Notes: generated from the sequence alone by a model not told the origin. DNA of 64,000 bases from Delphinapterus leucas (GCF_002288925.2 NW_022098058.1:1808021-1872020), one strand, 5' to 3'; shown: positions 10,701 to 24,510, numbered from the stretch's first letter. Made by a program: numbers and translations.

Positions 10701-12383
10701 TACTCCAACTTCTGGGCAATTCTACAAGTTTAAGTACTACTGGAAAAGGGAACCTAAGGGTCCCTCCAGTAAGAAAACGAGACTCCAAAAATACCACTGA
10801 CCTATTGTTAGTATCAGATGGTAACGCACTGCCCTCTCCCTGTCAACAGACAGACAGGATTCCAGGTGGGCACTACAAGCCCACTGGAGCTGCCATTAGA
10901 AAGGAAATCTTTTCGCCATCTAAGCCATGAACTCCATCCCTGCTGAACTCCTAGCGCATGATGCAGAGGCAGCTGTTGGGGCCAGCTCTCTGCCAAGGTC
11001 CCCGTGGTGGGCTGTGCAGAGGCAGGCCCATTCCTACCTTGAGGCGGAGGTCCTCAAGACTGTGTGTCATGATGCCCTTCCGCACACTCCGGTCAGCATT
11101 GCTTACTCTGCAGGGCCGGGCCCTGGGGGCCTCCGGGCTGGGCTGTGACAGCAGCTTCTGGGTCACCACCGAGGTGCTGACTGCCACGTACCTGGAGGCC
11201 ATATGGAGCATCAGAATGAGCTGTCTGATGCCTCCCAGCCCTCAACGCACAGCAGGGTAACTTACCTCCCAATCCTCTAGGCTGAGCTCATCATATTCCT
11301 CCTCCCCTACCACCCACCAAACCTGCTCTAGAGAGTCTTCCTCAAAAGCCTGCTGGATTGGTGCATCTTTTTTTTTTTTTTTTTAAATTATTTATTTATT
11401 TTGGCTGTGCCAGGTCTTAGTTGCGGCACGCGGGATCTTCGTAGTGGCATGCGGGATCTTTAGTTGCAGCATGCGGACTTCTTAGTTTTGGCATGTATGT
11501 GGCATCTAGTTCCCCGACCAGGTATCGAACCCGTGCCCGCTGCATTGGGAGTGCGGAGTGTTACCCACTGGGCCACCAGGGAAGTCCCTGGATCAGTGCA
11601 TCTTAAACTTTAGTGGACACGTCACTCCCCTGGTGATCTTGTGAAAATGCACGTTCTGATTCAGTAGGTCTGGGTAGGTTCTGAGATTTTATGTATGTAA
11701 TGAGTTCCCAAGTGATATTGACACTGCTGGGTTTCAGACCATGACAAGTAGCCAGTCATAGAAGACTACCCCACATTTGCCCAATTACCACTTTCCTCTC
11801 TTAGCCTCATTCTTCTCACCTGTAATGTGAGACGAAGTGGCAAAGCTGAGGTCAATATAAGACAGTTTTGAACTCAGATACACGATGTAGAACAAAAGGT
11901 GTGCAGTGAACCTAGATTTTGGAGTCAGGCAGACCCAAGTTCGAATCCTGACTCCACTACCCATTTGCTAGGTGACTGAGAGAGCCCACCCTGTGCCTCG
12001 GTTTCCCCATCTGTTAATTTGGCATAATAATCCCCACTTCCCAAAGTTGTGGTGAGGTTTAAATGAGATCAATAATGAAAGCATCAAGCAGTATCTACCT
12101 CTTTCTACTCAATGTGTGATATGGGGGACTGTGGGGGGAGAGACAGCAGCATTAATATCTCCTGGGGGCTTGTGGGAGGGGCAAGTCTTGGGTCCCACTC
12201 CAGACCTCCTGAATCAGCACCTGCATTTGAATAAGACACCCAGGTGACTTATGTGCCCATCGAAGTTCAAGAAGGTCTGCCCTACAGCTCACAGTAGCTC
12301 CCCTTCCCTTCCATTCTTGGCTCTCCTCACCTGGAGAGGGACCTGGGATAGAGAAGGCTGAGGGACTTCATGGCGTATTCCAT
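4785..12383 (-). CDS. CIDEC: CIDEC (FSP27), lipid-droplet fusion protein, 5 coding exons, 238 aa
   Basis: Coding exons in transcript order are 12383-12331, 11191-11038, 8151-7993, 7910-7723 and 4947-4785. They total 717 nt, giving 238 aa plus stop, the human length. All introns are GT-AG and all phases join. The product starts [18 protein letters not shown]. The CIDE-N domain is at about residues 41-118 (motif [19 protein letters not shown], then [21 protein letters not shown]). The CIDE-C domain is at about 130-220 ([36 protein letters not shown]). The end is ...[10 protein letters not shown]. In the known family, CIDEC sits at lipid-droplet contact sites, drives net lipid transfer from small to large droplets and gives white fat its unilocular form. 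It is mainly an adipocyte gene and a PPARG target. The frame is intact. Most differences from the human sequence as I remember it are conservative. Gene and exon structure are near certain. Confidence 0.97.
5340..5560 (+). mobile_element. MIR SINE in CIDEC intron
   Basis: CACCCTCATCTGTAAAGTGA and GGTTAGGAGGATGAAATAAC match MIR. Confidence 0.6.
5935..6300 (+). mobile_element. Old LINE-1 3' end in CIDEC last intron
   Basis: ACATGCTACCTTATGGATGA, then AGCCAGACACAAAAGGGC and TGAATTTTATACTTAAAA, typical of old LINE-1 3' ends. Confidence 0.6.
8405..8766 (+). mobile_element. Full-length CHR-type SINE in CIDEC intron
   Basis: Head GGGACTTCCCTGGTGGTCC, long CACAAC-repeat body and an AAATAA tail. The flanks AAAAATATAATGGGAG (8391-8406) and AAAATTATAACGGGAG (about 8768-8783) are a target duplication. 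It splits an older repeat (CTGTCCAATA...ACATGTAACTTTTAATT). Confidence 0.9.
8800..10100 (-). mobile_element. Old antisense LINE-1 in CIDEC intron
   Basis: Reverse-strand LINE-1 landmarks are present: ATTTACATGCCATAAAATTC, then GGAATCATACAATGTGTGG, TTTATGGCTGAATAATATTC and CATCTTTTCATGTG. It is heavily mutated. Confidence 0.75.
10104..10290 (+). mobile_element. MaLR-like LTR fragment
   Basis: CCCCCAAATTCATATGTTGA, AGTCCTAATCCCAGTACCTC and GGTGTCTTTATAAGAAGG resemble mammalian MaLR-type LTRs. Only a decayed fragment remains, and the exact family was not determined. Confidence 0.45.
10430..10552 (-). mobile_element. Short CHR-type SINE in CIDEC intron
   Basis: Poly(T), then GACCGTGCCGAGGGACATGC, ending CCACCAGGGAAGTCCC. 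Target duplication CT[G/A]ATCAATAGTTT at 10412-10425 and 10555-10568. Confidence 0.9.
11370..11588 (-). mobile_element. CHR-type SINE in CIDEC intron
   Basis: Poly(T) start and CCACCAGGGAAGTCCC end. Target duplication TGGAT[T/C][G/A]GTGCATCTT at 11354-11369 and 11589-11604. It sits in an older MER5-like element. Confidence 0.9.
11880..12090 (+). mobile_element. MIR SINE in CIDEC intron
   Basis: TTCGAATCCTGACTCCACTA, GGTTTCCCCATCTGTTAATT and GTTGTGGTGAGGTTTAAATG match the MIR core pattern. Confidence 0.65.
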
Positions 12384-12408
12384 CCTCGTCAGCTGGACAG
12401 TGTTGGGC
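12331..12408 (-). other. CIDEC: CIDEC exon carrying the start codon and the end of the 5'UTR
   Basis: On the minus strand a pyrimidine-rich acceptor (CTTCCTTCCCAG) ends at 12409. Twenty-five bases of 5'UTR follow, then ATG at 12383-12381, with the donor GT at 12330-12329. At least one upstream non-coding exon must therefore exist, but I could not locate it in 12.4-18 kb. Confidence 0.75.
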
Positions 12409-14274
12409 CTGGGAAGGAAGCAGAGACAGCTCCTTAGGTGGGGATGGGAGGGTTCCCTCTCTCTTGTCTTTTGACACAGAGCAACCCAACCTCCATCCAG
12501 CAAGCCTCTGCTCTGGTCTCCCCTAGCAACTCGCACACACACCTCCCCCAGCCCTTCCCCTGTCCCACCCATGTACGCCACCGTGAGCAAGCTGGAGACC
12601 CCCTTAGTGCCCAGGCTCAGCCCCCCTCAGCAGCCGCTCCTCCCTCCCCGGCACCACTCACTCCATGTTTCTCTGACCCTGGCTCTGGTCACACTGATCA
12701 GGGTTCACAAGTCGGGACTGAAGAGGCCCTGCCTGGTTAGTTCCTGTCCCTGGGGGCAGAGTCCACTTTACGCTGGCAGGAGGCGAGTCACACCACCTTG
12801 CACTGCTGGGGACCTTCCCTCACCTGTTGTTCAGAGACCTCCCAGGCCAGGCAACCCAGTCTAAGCCTGCTCTCTCCAGTGGGTCCTTGAGCAATCCGAA
12901 CCCCTCCTGAGGGTTCCTGCTGGCCAGAGACTTTCTACCACGAAGGAACCGTTCTACATCCGTTCTCTCCAATACTGGAGCTGCTAGCCCCACATGGCGA
13001 CTGAGCCCTTGAAGTGTGGCCGTACAACTGAGGAGCTGGATTTTTATTTTTATTGAGTGTTAACTAACTTAAATGTACACAGCCACTGTGGCTCAAGGCT
13101 GCTGGCCGCCATTCTGGGCACTAGCCGACGGCCCTGGGCTGACCTGCCAGCCCTTCTCTCCTGAGCCTGCTCGATCTAGCTCCTGCAGGCTCCAAGCCCT
13201 CCTGCAGGCAGTTCCTCCACCTGTAATGCCTCCCTTGGCCCAGGGCTAAACGTTTGCAGCCCTGAAGCCTGAGTTTCACTGTTTTCCACATCTCGGAAAG
13301 CCTTCTTAGATGGCTCACAGAATTTCCCCTTCATCCTTGCCCTTCCTTCTTCCTAGCCAAGTGGGCCTCAGTGTCTGCTTCTGCCATAGCAGCCCCGCTC
13401 CTTGGGTGCCTCGCCCTGAGATGTTCTCCCTTTCCCAGCCCCCCTGCAGACAGGGCCTGCCTCAGAGCCAGGGGCTCAAGGAGTGCATGGAACGCAGCCC
13501 CCTCCCCAGTCTTTCTTTCTGACAATGCAGGGGACGCCCCAGGCCAGCCTGTCTGAGAAAGCCCTCTCCCCCACTTAGCACTACCCACATCAGCTTGCTT
13601 CAGCCTCACTCCCAATCACAAAACTCCACCCAGCCCCACCTCACCGGTTCTCTAGGAGCCAGAACCAAACCAAAACAAAAAACCCAGAGTAAGAAACTCC
13701 TTACCTCCCACTTCCCAGCCTCCTAACCTTCCAATACTGCCCTTCTCAGCCCAGCCCTCCCTCCATTTTATTTCCAGCTCCCAGGGCAGCCCCTCCCCTG
13801 GCCTCCAGCCCCAGCTGGAAAAGAGCACAGGCGCTGAGTGTGCAGCTCTCACCCTTGGGATGTCAAGCCAGCCTCACTTCCAGAAAAAGCCAGAAAGGAG
13901 GGGTGGAGGCATGTTTCGAAAGATCTGGGGCAGGGTATGACCCAGGACATGGTATTGGGCACACAGGGCACAGGAAACAGGCAGGCGTGCATGGTGGTCC
14001 CAGCTCTGCCCATGTTAGCTGTTGGAGTGTAGACAAGTTCCCTTAACCTCCTGAGCCCCAGTTTCGCTCACCTCTTCAAAAGAGGTAATGATTCCTGTCT
14101 TAATGATCCTGACCGAGGTAAGGATTTGTAATAATAAAAGTACAGGGCTTTGCAACAGAGATACTTAATAGATAGAAACAAATATTGGTGTTATTGATAA
14201 TATAATTATTTAATAATAGCAGATAATTTAATAATAATAATAAAGACTAGCTGAAATGTGTAGTGGTTAAGAGT

Positions 14275-14925
14275 GTAAGATCTATGACCCAGAAGTTCTA
14301 CATATACCTAATATTTGGAGTTATATATATATCTCCAAGGGAAATGAAAATCTATGTCCACACAAAAACTCATACACGAGAAAGTTCATAGTGTTATTCA
14401 TAACAGGCAAAATGTAGAAACAACCCAAATGTTCGTCAATTGATGAATGGATAAAAAACAGTGGTATATCCATAAATGGAATATTATTTGTCAATCGAAA
14501 GGATATATGCTACTACAGTACATGGACAAACGTTGAAAACATTATGCAAAGTGAAATCACAAGGGATTTATTATGCAAACATTATGCAAAGCCAGTCACA
14601 AGAGATCACATACATACTTGTATCATTCCACTTGTATGAAATGTCCGGAATAGACAAAACTATAAAGACAAAAAATTAATTAGTGGTTGTTTAGAGGGGC
14701 TGGGGAGTGGAAGGGGAATGGGAACTGCTAGTGGGCATGGGGTTTCTTTCAGGGGAGCCAAAAAAAAGTTCTAATCTAGTAATCTGAACACAATCTACTT
14801 TGATGATTGTGCTAAATCTATTTGGAGGTTGTACAACCCTGCAAATATACTAAAACCATCGGATTGTACACCTAAGTGTGTATGGTATATGGATTATATC
14901 TCCATAAAGCTGTTTTACAAAAAAG
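14275..14925 (+). mobile_element. Old LINE-1 3' end
   Basis: ACCCAGAAGTTCTACATATA, then AACAACCCAAATGTTCGTCA, GAATATTATTTGTCAATCG and GGATTGTACACCTAAGTG, typical of the LINE-1 ORF2 end and 3'UTR; coding is broken. Confidence 0.7.
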
Positions 14926-14949
14926 AGTTCAACCTCACCTTTCTTTTAG

Positions 14950-15140
14950 AGTTGGGTTTTTCACACTAGTGCATCAGAATCACATGGAAGACTTGTTAAA
15001 GATTAGATTGCTGGGCTCCACCGCAGAGTTTCTGACTCAGTATGTCTGGGGTGGGGCCTAAGAAAGTGTATTTCTAAGAGTTTCCGAGGTGATGCTGACA
15101 CTGTGGCTACTTAGGGACCCTATTTTGAAAACCAGCAGTC
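14950..15140. mobile_element. MER5-type hAT DNA-transposon remnant
   Basis: GTGCATCAGAATCACATGGA and GCTGGGCTCCACCGCAGAGT match the pattern of MER5A-like non-autonomous hAT elements. Similar remnants are seen near 11604-11750, 12150-12260 and 63635-63775. Confidence 0.55.
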
Positions 15141-15641
15141 TAGCACTAGCTGTGTGATGTAACTCATCTAAGCTTCAGTTGGATCTAACAAATGGGGATT
15201 AAAAATGGTTCCTACCCCACTGGGTTGTCATGAAGATTAAATGAGATAATCGTGAAAAGTACTTGATGTAAAGTTTAGTGCACCCTTCAGGCTCAATAAA
15301 TAGCTATAATCATCACCATCATCCTATTACTTATATCTAAATCCTTCCCCATAAAAGCTTTCAGGCAACCATCATGCACTCACTCAACAAATACTTATTA
15401 GGTACTTACCGTGTGCCAGCCCTCCTAGGGTCTGAGAATACAGCAGGAAACAACACAGCCTTGTCCCACACTTCAAGGAGCTGACATTCCTGGAGGAAGG
15501 GGGAACTCAGACCATGAACAAATATGCAAATAATCAAGATAATTTCAGATAATGACGTTCTGGGAAGAAAACAACACAAGGTGATATGATGACAAATGGC
15601 TGGAGAGCTAGATTGGCCTGTAGGCTTAAGAAAGGCCTCAG

Positions 15642-15944
15642 GGCTTCCCTGGTGGCGCAGTGGTTAAGAATCTGCCTGCCAGCGAAGGGGACACGGGTTC
15701 GAGCCCTGGTCCGGGAAGATCCCACATGCCGCGGAGCAGCTAAGCCCGCGAGCCACAACTACTGAAGCCTGCGCACCTAGAGCCCATGCTCCGCAACGAG
15801 AAAAGCCAGCGCAGTGAGAAGTCTGCACACCGCAACGAAGAGTAGCCCCCGCTCACCGCAACTAGAGAAAGCCCGCACGCAGCAACAAAGACCCAATGCA
15901 GCCATAAATAAATAAATAAATAAATAAATAAACTTAAAGAAAGA
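15642..15944 (+). mobile_element. Full-length CHR-type SINE
   Basis: GGCTTCCCTGGTGGCGCAG head and (AAAT)n tail. A perfect target duplication AAGAAAGGCCTCAG is at 15628-15641 and 15945-15958. Confidence 0.93.
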
Positions 15945-16016
15945 AAGAAAGGCCTCAGAGGTGAGCTTTCAGCTAAATCCTGACTGATGAGAAGTCAGTC
16001 TTTTCAAGACCTGGAG

Positions 16017-16340
16017 TGTCTTGGTCTGTTTGGGCTGCTATACAGAATACCATAAACTGGTGGCTAAAAAGAAACTTATTTCTCATAGTTCTGGAGGCTG
16101 ACAAGTCCAAGATCAAGGTGCTGGTAGTTCTGGTCTCTGGTGAAGACCTTCTTCCTGGTTCACAGAGAGCTGTCCTCTCTCTGTGTCCTCACCTGGTAGA
16201 AGGAGCAAGGGAGTCTCTTTGATAAGTACACTAATCCCACCACCCCCAAATTCCACCTCCAAATACCATCACATTGGGGATTAGGTTTCAACATACAAAT
16301 GGAGGCAAGGGTGGGGGACACAAACATTCAGTCTATAGTG
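16017..16340 (-). mobile_element. MaLR (MST-type) LTR, reverse orientation
   Basis: TGTCTTGGTCTGTTTGGGCT, ACTTATTTCTCATAGTTCTG and AACATTCAGTCTATAG are the reverse complement of the known MST/THE1-like LTR. It is solo, with no internal coding region. Confidence 0.75.
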
Positions 16341-16830
16341 TTCCACCCGGGACTGGAATCGTCTTTTGAAGTCCTGGAGGTGGGCTGGGGGCATTCAAGG
16401 CAAAGGAAACATCAGTGCAAAGGATTTGAGAAGAGAATGAGCAGGGTGAGGAGACAGGAACACAAATCACTAAACTTCAAGACAGACCAAGAGCCAGAAG
16501 AGAAGTACCAATACTTCAGGGAGGAAATTCTGGGGAAAGGGTTGGGGCCCCTCCCTTGGACATTCATGCCTCAAATATTTACTGAACATCCAACATGTGC
16601 CTAGTGTCTCATGATAAGCCAATGGATGACTCAGAAGCAGTCTGACTCAGAAGCCCTGATGAACATCATGGAAATCACACACAGAAAAGAAAAAGATAAG
16701 CACAAGCTAAAGCCAGAGAGTGTCTGTGGGGGATGGAGGAATGCTTGGTGAACCTGAGGATTCTTCACAGTGCTTAGGAGAAGAGGATGGTTTTGGCTCA
16801 TTCATAATTTATGTATTCAGCAAGCATTTC

Positions 16831-17176
16831 TATTTTATTTATTTATTTATTTATTTATTTATGGCTGCGTTGGGTCTTCGTTGCTGTGCATGTGCTTTCT
16901 CTAGTTGCGGTGAGCAGGGGCTACTCTTCGTTGCGGTGCACGGACTTGTCATTGCGGTGGCTTCTCATGTTGCGGAGCACGGGCTCTAGGCACGCGGGCT
17001 TAGTAGTTGTGGCACACAGACTCAGTAGTTGTGGCTCACGGGCTCTAGAGCGCGGGTTCCGTAGTTGTGGCGCACGGGCTTATTTGCTCCACAGCATGTG
17101 GGGTCTTCCTGGACCAGGGATCGAACCCGTGTCACCTGCAGGCGGATTCTTAACCACTGCGCCACCAGAGAAGTCC
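16831..17176 (-). mobile_element. Full-length CHR-type SINE, reverse
   Basis: (ATTT)n start, then GGCTGCGTTGGGTCTTCGTT and TAGTTGTGGC repeats, ending GCGCCACCAGAGAAGTCC. Confidence 0.9.
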
Positions 17177-17619
17177 TGATGACTCGGTTCTTATCCCTCT
17201 CTTTGAGGCGCTCACCTCTAGTCTGGGAGGCAGATGTCAGCGTGGTTCCCAAATGCTGAAATGCATAAAATCATTTGAGCATCTTGGAACAGAGAAGGAC
17301 TCTAGTTATGAAGCAAAATTGAGAAGCCAAAAAAGAAAAGACTATATATTCAACCTTATGAAAAAACTATTCTGCATGTTAAAATTGTGACACCATGAGT
17401 AAAGTCAAAAGACATACAATAAATAGGAAAAATATATGGCAACTAAAATTATAGACAAGAGGTCATCTCTCTCTCTGTCTCTCTCTGCCATCTGTATATA
17501 AATTAACAAGGCCAACAATGCAGTAGAAAAATAGACAAAGGATATGAACACAGTTCAGGGAAATGAAATACAAATGACTCTAAAAAGATACTTCAGTTTT
17601 TTCAGATAACAATTTTGAA

Positions 17620-17770
17620 ATTCTTGTTTTATGTATTTTTTTATTGTGGTAAAGCGTACATAACATAAAATAAACGATTTTTAAGTATACAGTTCAGTGG
17701 CATGAAGTATATTCATATGGTTGTGCAACCATCATCACCACGTTCCTTGGCAGCCACTACTCTGCTTTCT
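17620..17770 (-). mobile_element. Old LINE-1 3' fragment, antisense
   Basis: TTTTTTATTGTGGTAAAGCG, TAACATAAAATAAACG and GTTCAGTGGCATGAAGTATA resemble antisense LINE-1 3' ends. Confidence 0.55.
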
Positions 17771-18249
17771 GCCTCTGCCTAATTTCTTTTTCTTTCATGG
17801 CCTTGACATTTCTTAAAAAGTATAGTCCAGTTATTTTGTAGACTGTCCCTCAATTTGAGTTTATCTGTCACCTCTTCATGATTAGATTCAGGTTAAGTAT
17901 TTTGGGCAAGAATATCACCTCAGTGATGCTGTGTCCTCAAGATTAGCAGGAGGCATAAGGAGTCAGTTTGTCTCACTCCTGGGCAAGTTAACTTGATTAC
18001 TTAGTTAAGGGGGTGAGTGCCAGGTTTCTCCACTGTAAAGTTACCGTTTCTTCTTGCAAAGATTAATCTGTGGGGAGATACTTTGAGACTTTGAGTGTGA
18101 AAGATGCACGCTCTTGGGAAAGTCACAGATCCCTTCCAGGCATCAGTTTCTCCATCTGTGAAGTGGGAACAGAGACGTCTTAAAATCGAATTAGAGTTAA
18201 AGAAAGTGTAAGTGCTCGAGAGGCTGGAGTATCAGCTCCCGACCTTGGC

Positions 18250-18538
18250 AAAAAGAAACACGCGCTAGGGTTTAATTTTCTGCGCGCTCCAAATGCTGGG
18301 GAGAGACGGACAGGGCGGGGCCTAGAAAAAAAGCGTGTGCGTATGTGTGCGCGTGCGCAGGGACGTGACTACAGAGTCGGTCCTCCGGAGACAGAGAGGC
18401 CGGAAGTTGTCCTCACAGAACCGCTCGGCTGTTGGGTGGGCGGAGCTGAGGCGGCGCGCTTAGGGTTGGCAGGCAGGTTGGCGCTCTAGTCGCTGCAGCT
18501 GGTCGGCGTGAGGGGCTCCAGGGCTCTGGGCAGGGAAG
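18250..18538 (+). promoter_or_regulatory. JAGN1: JAGN1 CpG-rich TATA-less promoter and 5'UTR
   Basis: A local CpG-dense stretch lies directly upstream of the JAGN1 ATG. Visible sites are a GC box GGGCGGGG at 18313-18320, a palindromic NRF1-type site TGCGCGTGCGCA at 18348-18359 and an ETS site CCGGAAGT at 18400-18407. No TATA box was seen. NRF1 plus ETS plus Sp1 sites are typical of housekeeping promoters. The transcription start is probably near 18360-18450. Confidence 0.7.
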
Positions 18539-20845
<2,307 letters not shown>

Positions 20846-21302
20846 AGCCTGCTTGATGAACTACTGTGTGAGGTGAAGCCTGGGCCTCCCATCCAGTGGA
20901 GTGAGAGGGTAGAGGAGCTGTTCTAAAACCTCCTTCGGTGATTTTGGCGGCTGCGATGTTGGCAACTAGTGCAAACTAGGTCCAAGTTCTGCAAAGCCCC
21001 TTCTGTTGCCATCAGCTGGTAGCAAAACTATGTTTAATTTACTCCTGGTTGGTGGAACTGGGTGATCAGCAGCTGTGAAACAAATTTCAGCTGGTTGAAG
21101 TTGAGATCCTTCTGAGTTTTTCATCCTTGCCTCTTTCTCTCCGCTTCCATCCATCACCCCTTAGCCACCGAGACTGGAGGAGATAGGGAATAAATCACAT
21201 TCTACTTCAATCTATGAGTCACGGGGCAGGAAACATTTGAGAGGCTGCTCCCCTTGCAGGCTGTGGTCTCTACTGTGAAGCGTTTTAATTAAAAAGAACC
21301 TC

Positions 21303-21308
21303 AATAAA
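21303..21308 (+). promoter_or_regulatory. JAGN1: JAGN1 polyadenylation signal
   Basis: AATAAA lies about 460 nt past the stop codon in a T-rich context, giving a 3'UTR of about 0.48 kb that ends near 21325. Confidence 0.8.
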
Positions 21309-21780
21309 GTTACAACTGCCTTGTCCCCCCTGTGCTTTGTGTTCGGCATCTGATAGAGTGTGAAAAGCGTGTTGTTTGAGTGGCCTTAGTCACTAGGAGG
21401 TACGTAGAGGCTCCCCGAGAAACCTGGCAGTGGCGGTGGGGAAGTGAACTGGACATAGGGAACTTAAGTCATAGTTGCAACCCTGCAGCTGATTGGCAGT
21501 AACTACTGTGGGCCATACATTTAACCTCCACCTCTCAAATGGTCCGTTCTCATTTATCCAGCTTGGGTTATGGGTTCGTCTTTTGGTTGGATATTCATGT
21601 TTATCATTCAGTGTTAACAGTGTTAGTTATGTGTCTAATACTGTTTTATGGTATCCAAAAGAATTTTAAAGTACCCTGCAGATAAAAAATTTGCAATCTA
21701 GGTGACACGTAATATCCATGTGAAACAACTAATGAACACAGTATGTCTGGTGTGGATCAGAGAAGTTAAAAATAGAAGTG

Positions 21781-21999
21781 GGGGGCTTCCCTGGTGGCGC
21801 AGTGGTTGAGAGTCCGCCTGCCAATGCAGGGGACACAGGTTTGTGCCCATGTCTGGGAAGATCCCACATGCCGCGGAGTGGCTGGGACCGTGAGCCATGG
21901 CTGCTGAGCCTGTGCGTCTGGAGCGTGTGCTTCGCAACGGGAGAGGCCACAACAGTGAGAGACCCGCATACCGCAAAAAAAAAAAAAAAAAAAAAAAAG
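21781..21999 (+). mobile_element. Young short CHR-type SINE with long A-tail
   Basis: GGCTTCCCTGGTGGCGCAG head, ends GAGACCCGCATACCGC followed by 24 A. Same short subfamily as 2469-2681. The long uninterrupted A-tail suggests recent insertion. Confidence 0.9.
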
Positions 22000-22082
22000 G
22001 GAAAGAGATCTGTGAACTAAAGGCCCTTTCACACATAAAAGTCTGACACGGTACATATTTATTGCATGAAAGATGTGTGTTG

Positions 22083-22366
22083 GGCTTCCCTGGTGGCGCA
22101 GTGGTTAAGAACCCGCCTGCCAATGCAGGGGACACGGATTGGAGCCCTGGTACGAGAAGATCCCACATGCCACGGAGCAACTAAGTGCGTGCGCTACAAC
22201 TGCTGAAGCCTGCGAGCCTAGACCCCATGCTCCACAACAAGAGAAGCCACCGCAATGAGAAGCCTGCACACCGCAACAAAGAGTAGCCCCTGCTTGCTGC
22301 AACTAGAGAAAAGCCCGCGTGCAGCAACGAAGACCCAACACAAACAAAAATAAATAAAAACAAAAA
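22083..22366 (+). mobile_element. Full-length CHR-type SINE
   Basis: GGCTTCCCTGGTGGCGCAG head, body with CGCAACAAAGAGTAGCCCC and an A-rich tail; 84 bp after the previous SINE in the same orientation. Confidence 0.9.
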
Positions 22367-22582
22367 CATTAGGTATGTACTCAGTCTCTATTAGGTACTG
22401 GCAGTACTTCTAGGTACACAACCTTTAGATGTCCTGATTATCATTTCAAACTCAGTGTGTCCTAAACTTAACTCTGCCTTCTACCTCATATTCATTCCTC
22501 TTCCTGCATCCCTGTGTGCAAGTGAGTATACCAAGAATACAGCTCTGGATCATCAAGTCCCTACTATGTGCCATTATTTTTT

Positions 22583-22923
22583 TCTTTTCTTTCTTTATTT
22601 TTGGCTGCGTTGGGTCTTTGTTGCTGCGCGCGGGCTTTCTCTAGTTGCGGCGAGCGGGGGCTGCTCTTTGTTGTGGTGCGCGGGCTTCTCGTTGCGGTGG
22701 CTTCTCTTGTTGCGGAGCACGGGCTGCAGGTGTGCCGGCTTCAGTAGTTGTAGCATGTGGGCTCAGTAGTTGCGGCTTGTGGGCTCTAGAGCACAGGCTC
22801 AGTAGTTGTGGCGCATGGGCTTAGTTGCTTCTTGGCATGTGGGATCTTCCCGGACCAGGGCTCAAACCCCTGCTCCCTGCATTGGCAGGCGGATTCTTAA
22901 CCACTGTGCCACCAGGGAAGCCC
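22583..22923 (-). mobile_element. Full-length CHR-type SINE, reverse
   Basis: GGCTGCGTTGGGTCTTTGTT body, ending GTGCCACCAGGGAAGCCC. Perfect 17-bp target duplication ATGTGCCATTATTTTTT at 22566-22582 and 22925-22941. Confidence 0.94.
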
Positions 22924-23587
22924 GATGTGCCATTATTTTTTGAACAACCAAAATTCCTTAATCCTTTTCAGACATTTCCAAAGTGTGGTTCCAGTGCATC
23001 ACTCTTGATTTATCTCCTGACACTGTCACTCACACACTGTCTGTCTCAGTCAGGAAAACCTCTTATGAATTCCCATATTGGTTCCATGTTTTCCCAGTTT
23101 CCTTAAAAATTTTCCTTTTCTGCTTTTATACTTGTTTATTACTTATCTTTCAAGACCTAGTTTTATACGGTAATTCTGGAGCCTTCTGGCTACTTCACTT
23201 CAAGGAGTGAGGGTTCTTTCTTTATATTCACATGGCATTTTAATTTTATCTCTTCTACTGACAGAATTACTAGTTTACATGTCTTTTCCTCACCCCTTGC
23301 TCTTTACCTAATGTGCATCATGCACTCTGAATTTATTGAATGAAGTGACTTGTGCTATTGTAGCCTAAAGTCAGAGCAAAGAACTAGAGTGAAGGGTAGG
23401 ATTTGGATAGCAGAGAGGTGCAGATGGAAATGAGTGGGTAATGGAGTTATGTGCACCAGGCACAGATTGCTGATTTTTAGAGAACCAGGATGTAAATAAT
23501 TATTAGTTAAAAAAAGAATTTTAAATTTATTTGATTACTAGAATGGTACTTTACAGTCTTGTAGTGCTTTTCAAGACCCATTATGAA

Positions 23588-23877
23588 GGGACTTCCCTGA
23601 TGGTGCAGTGGTTGAGCATCCGCCTGCCAATTCAGGGGACATGCGTTCGATCCCTAGTCCGGGAAGATCCCACATGCCACAGAGCAACTAAGCCCGTGCG
23701 GTACAACTACTGAAACCCACGCGCCTGGAGCCCGTGATCTGCAACAAGAGTAGCCACCGCAATGAGAAGCCCGGGCACCACAACGAGGAGTAGTCCCCAC
23801 TCGCCACAACTAAAGAAAGCCCACGCATAGCAACAAAGACCCAATGCAGCAAAAAATAAATAAAATTAAAAAAAGAA
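23588..23877 (+). mobile_element. Full-length CHR-type SINE
   Basis: GGGACTTCCCTGATGGTGC head and A-rich tail. Target duplication AAGACCCATT[A/G][T/C]GAA at 23573-23587 and 23878-23892. Confidence 0.93.
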
Positions 23878-24284
23878 AAGACCCATTGCGAAAATTATCG
23901 TCAACACGAAAAGAGAGCCGTTTGGTTCATTTTAGTTTTCTGCTTGTTGGCTTGTTGGGATTCTGCTTTTTGGGCTTTCCAATCATTTTTCCCCCTGCCT
24001 CATGGTTGTAGTATTCCCTGAAGTAAACAAGATCCCCTTTGAAAGGGATCTTGATTTAGTGGGAAGAGCACTGTATTTGGATCAGAAGACAAGTTCAAGT
24101 ACCAAGATCAGCCCTGCCAAATTCACAGGATTGTTTTGAAGATCAAATGAGGTAAAATCTTGTGAAGGTGCTTTAAGAACCCTAACACTATACAAATGTG
24201 AGGAATGGTTATTAATCCCTGATGTTTACAGAGCTAGAGGGTGTGGGCCTTGGAAGAACCCTTAGTGAGCATCTAGTCTATGGG

Positions 24285-24510
24285 AAAGGCAGTGTGGTAT
24301 AGTGGAAAGAACAGTTTTTGATATTACACTGACTCAGGTTAGAAATCTAGCCAGGCGTTTTGCTACCTTTTGCCTTGAGCAAGATATTTGAGCCTCTGTT
24401 TTTATCTAACGTATGGGGATCATAGCATCTACCACCCAGGGTTGTTGTGAGGATTAAATAAAATAATGTATATAAACTGTATAGTACATAGTAGGTGCTT
24501 AATAAATATC
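24285..24510 (+). mobile_element. MIR SINE
   Basis: GGTTGTTGTGAGGATTAAAT and TAGTAGGTGCTTAATAAAT are typical of MIR. A second MIR-like piece lies at about 24060-24200. Confidence 0.65.

Larger units (their letters stand above)
12409..18230. other. Non-coding DNA between CIDEC start exon and JAGN1
   Basis: It should contain the CIDEC upstream non-coding exon(s) and promoter, which I cannot place. Recognisable contents are old DNA-transposon, MIR and LINE fragments, a SINE at 15.6 kb, a MaLR LTR at 16.0 kb and a SINE at 16.8 kb. The 12.4-14.0 kb part is GC-rich and mostly free of young repeats, so it is the likeliest place for CIDEC control sequence. Confidence 0.5.

Noticed and set aside
15642..15720. 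tRNA-like box B sequence (GGTTCGAGCCC) as a tRNA gene
   Set aside because: It is the tRNA-derived head of a SINE, repeated throughout the window, not a functional tRNA.
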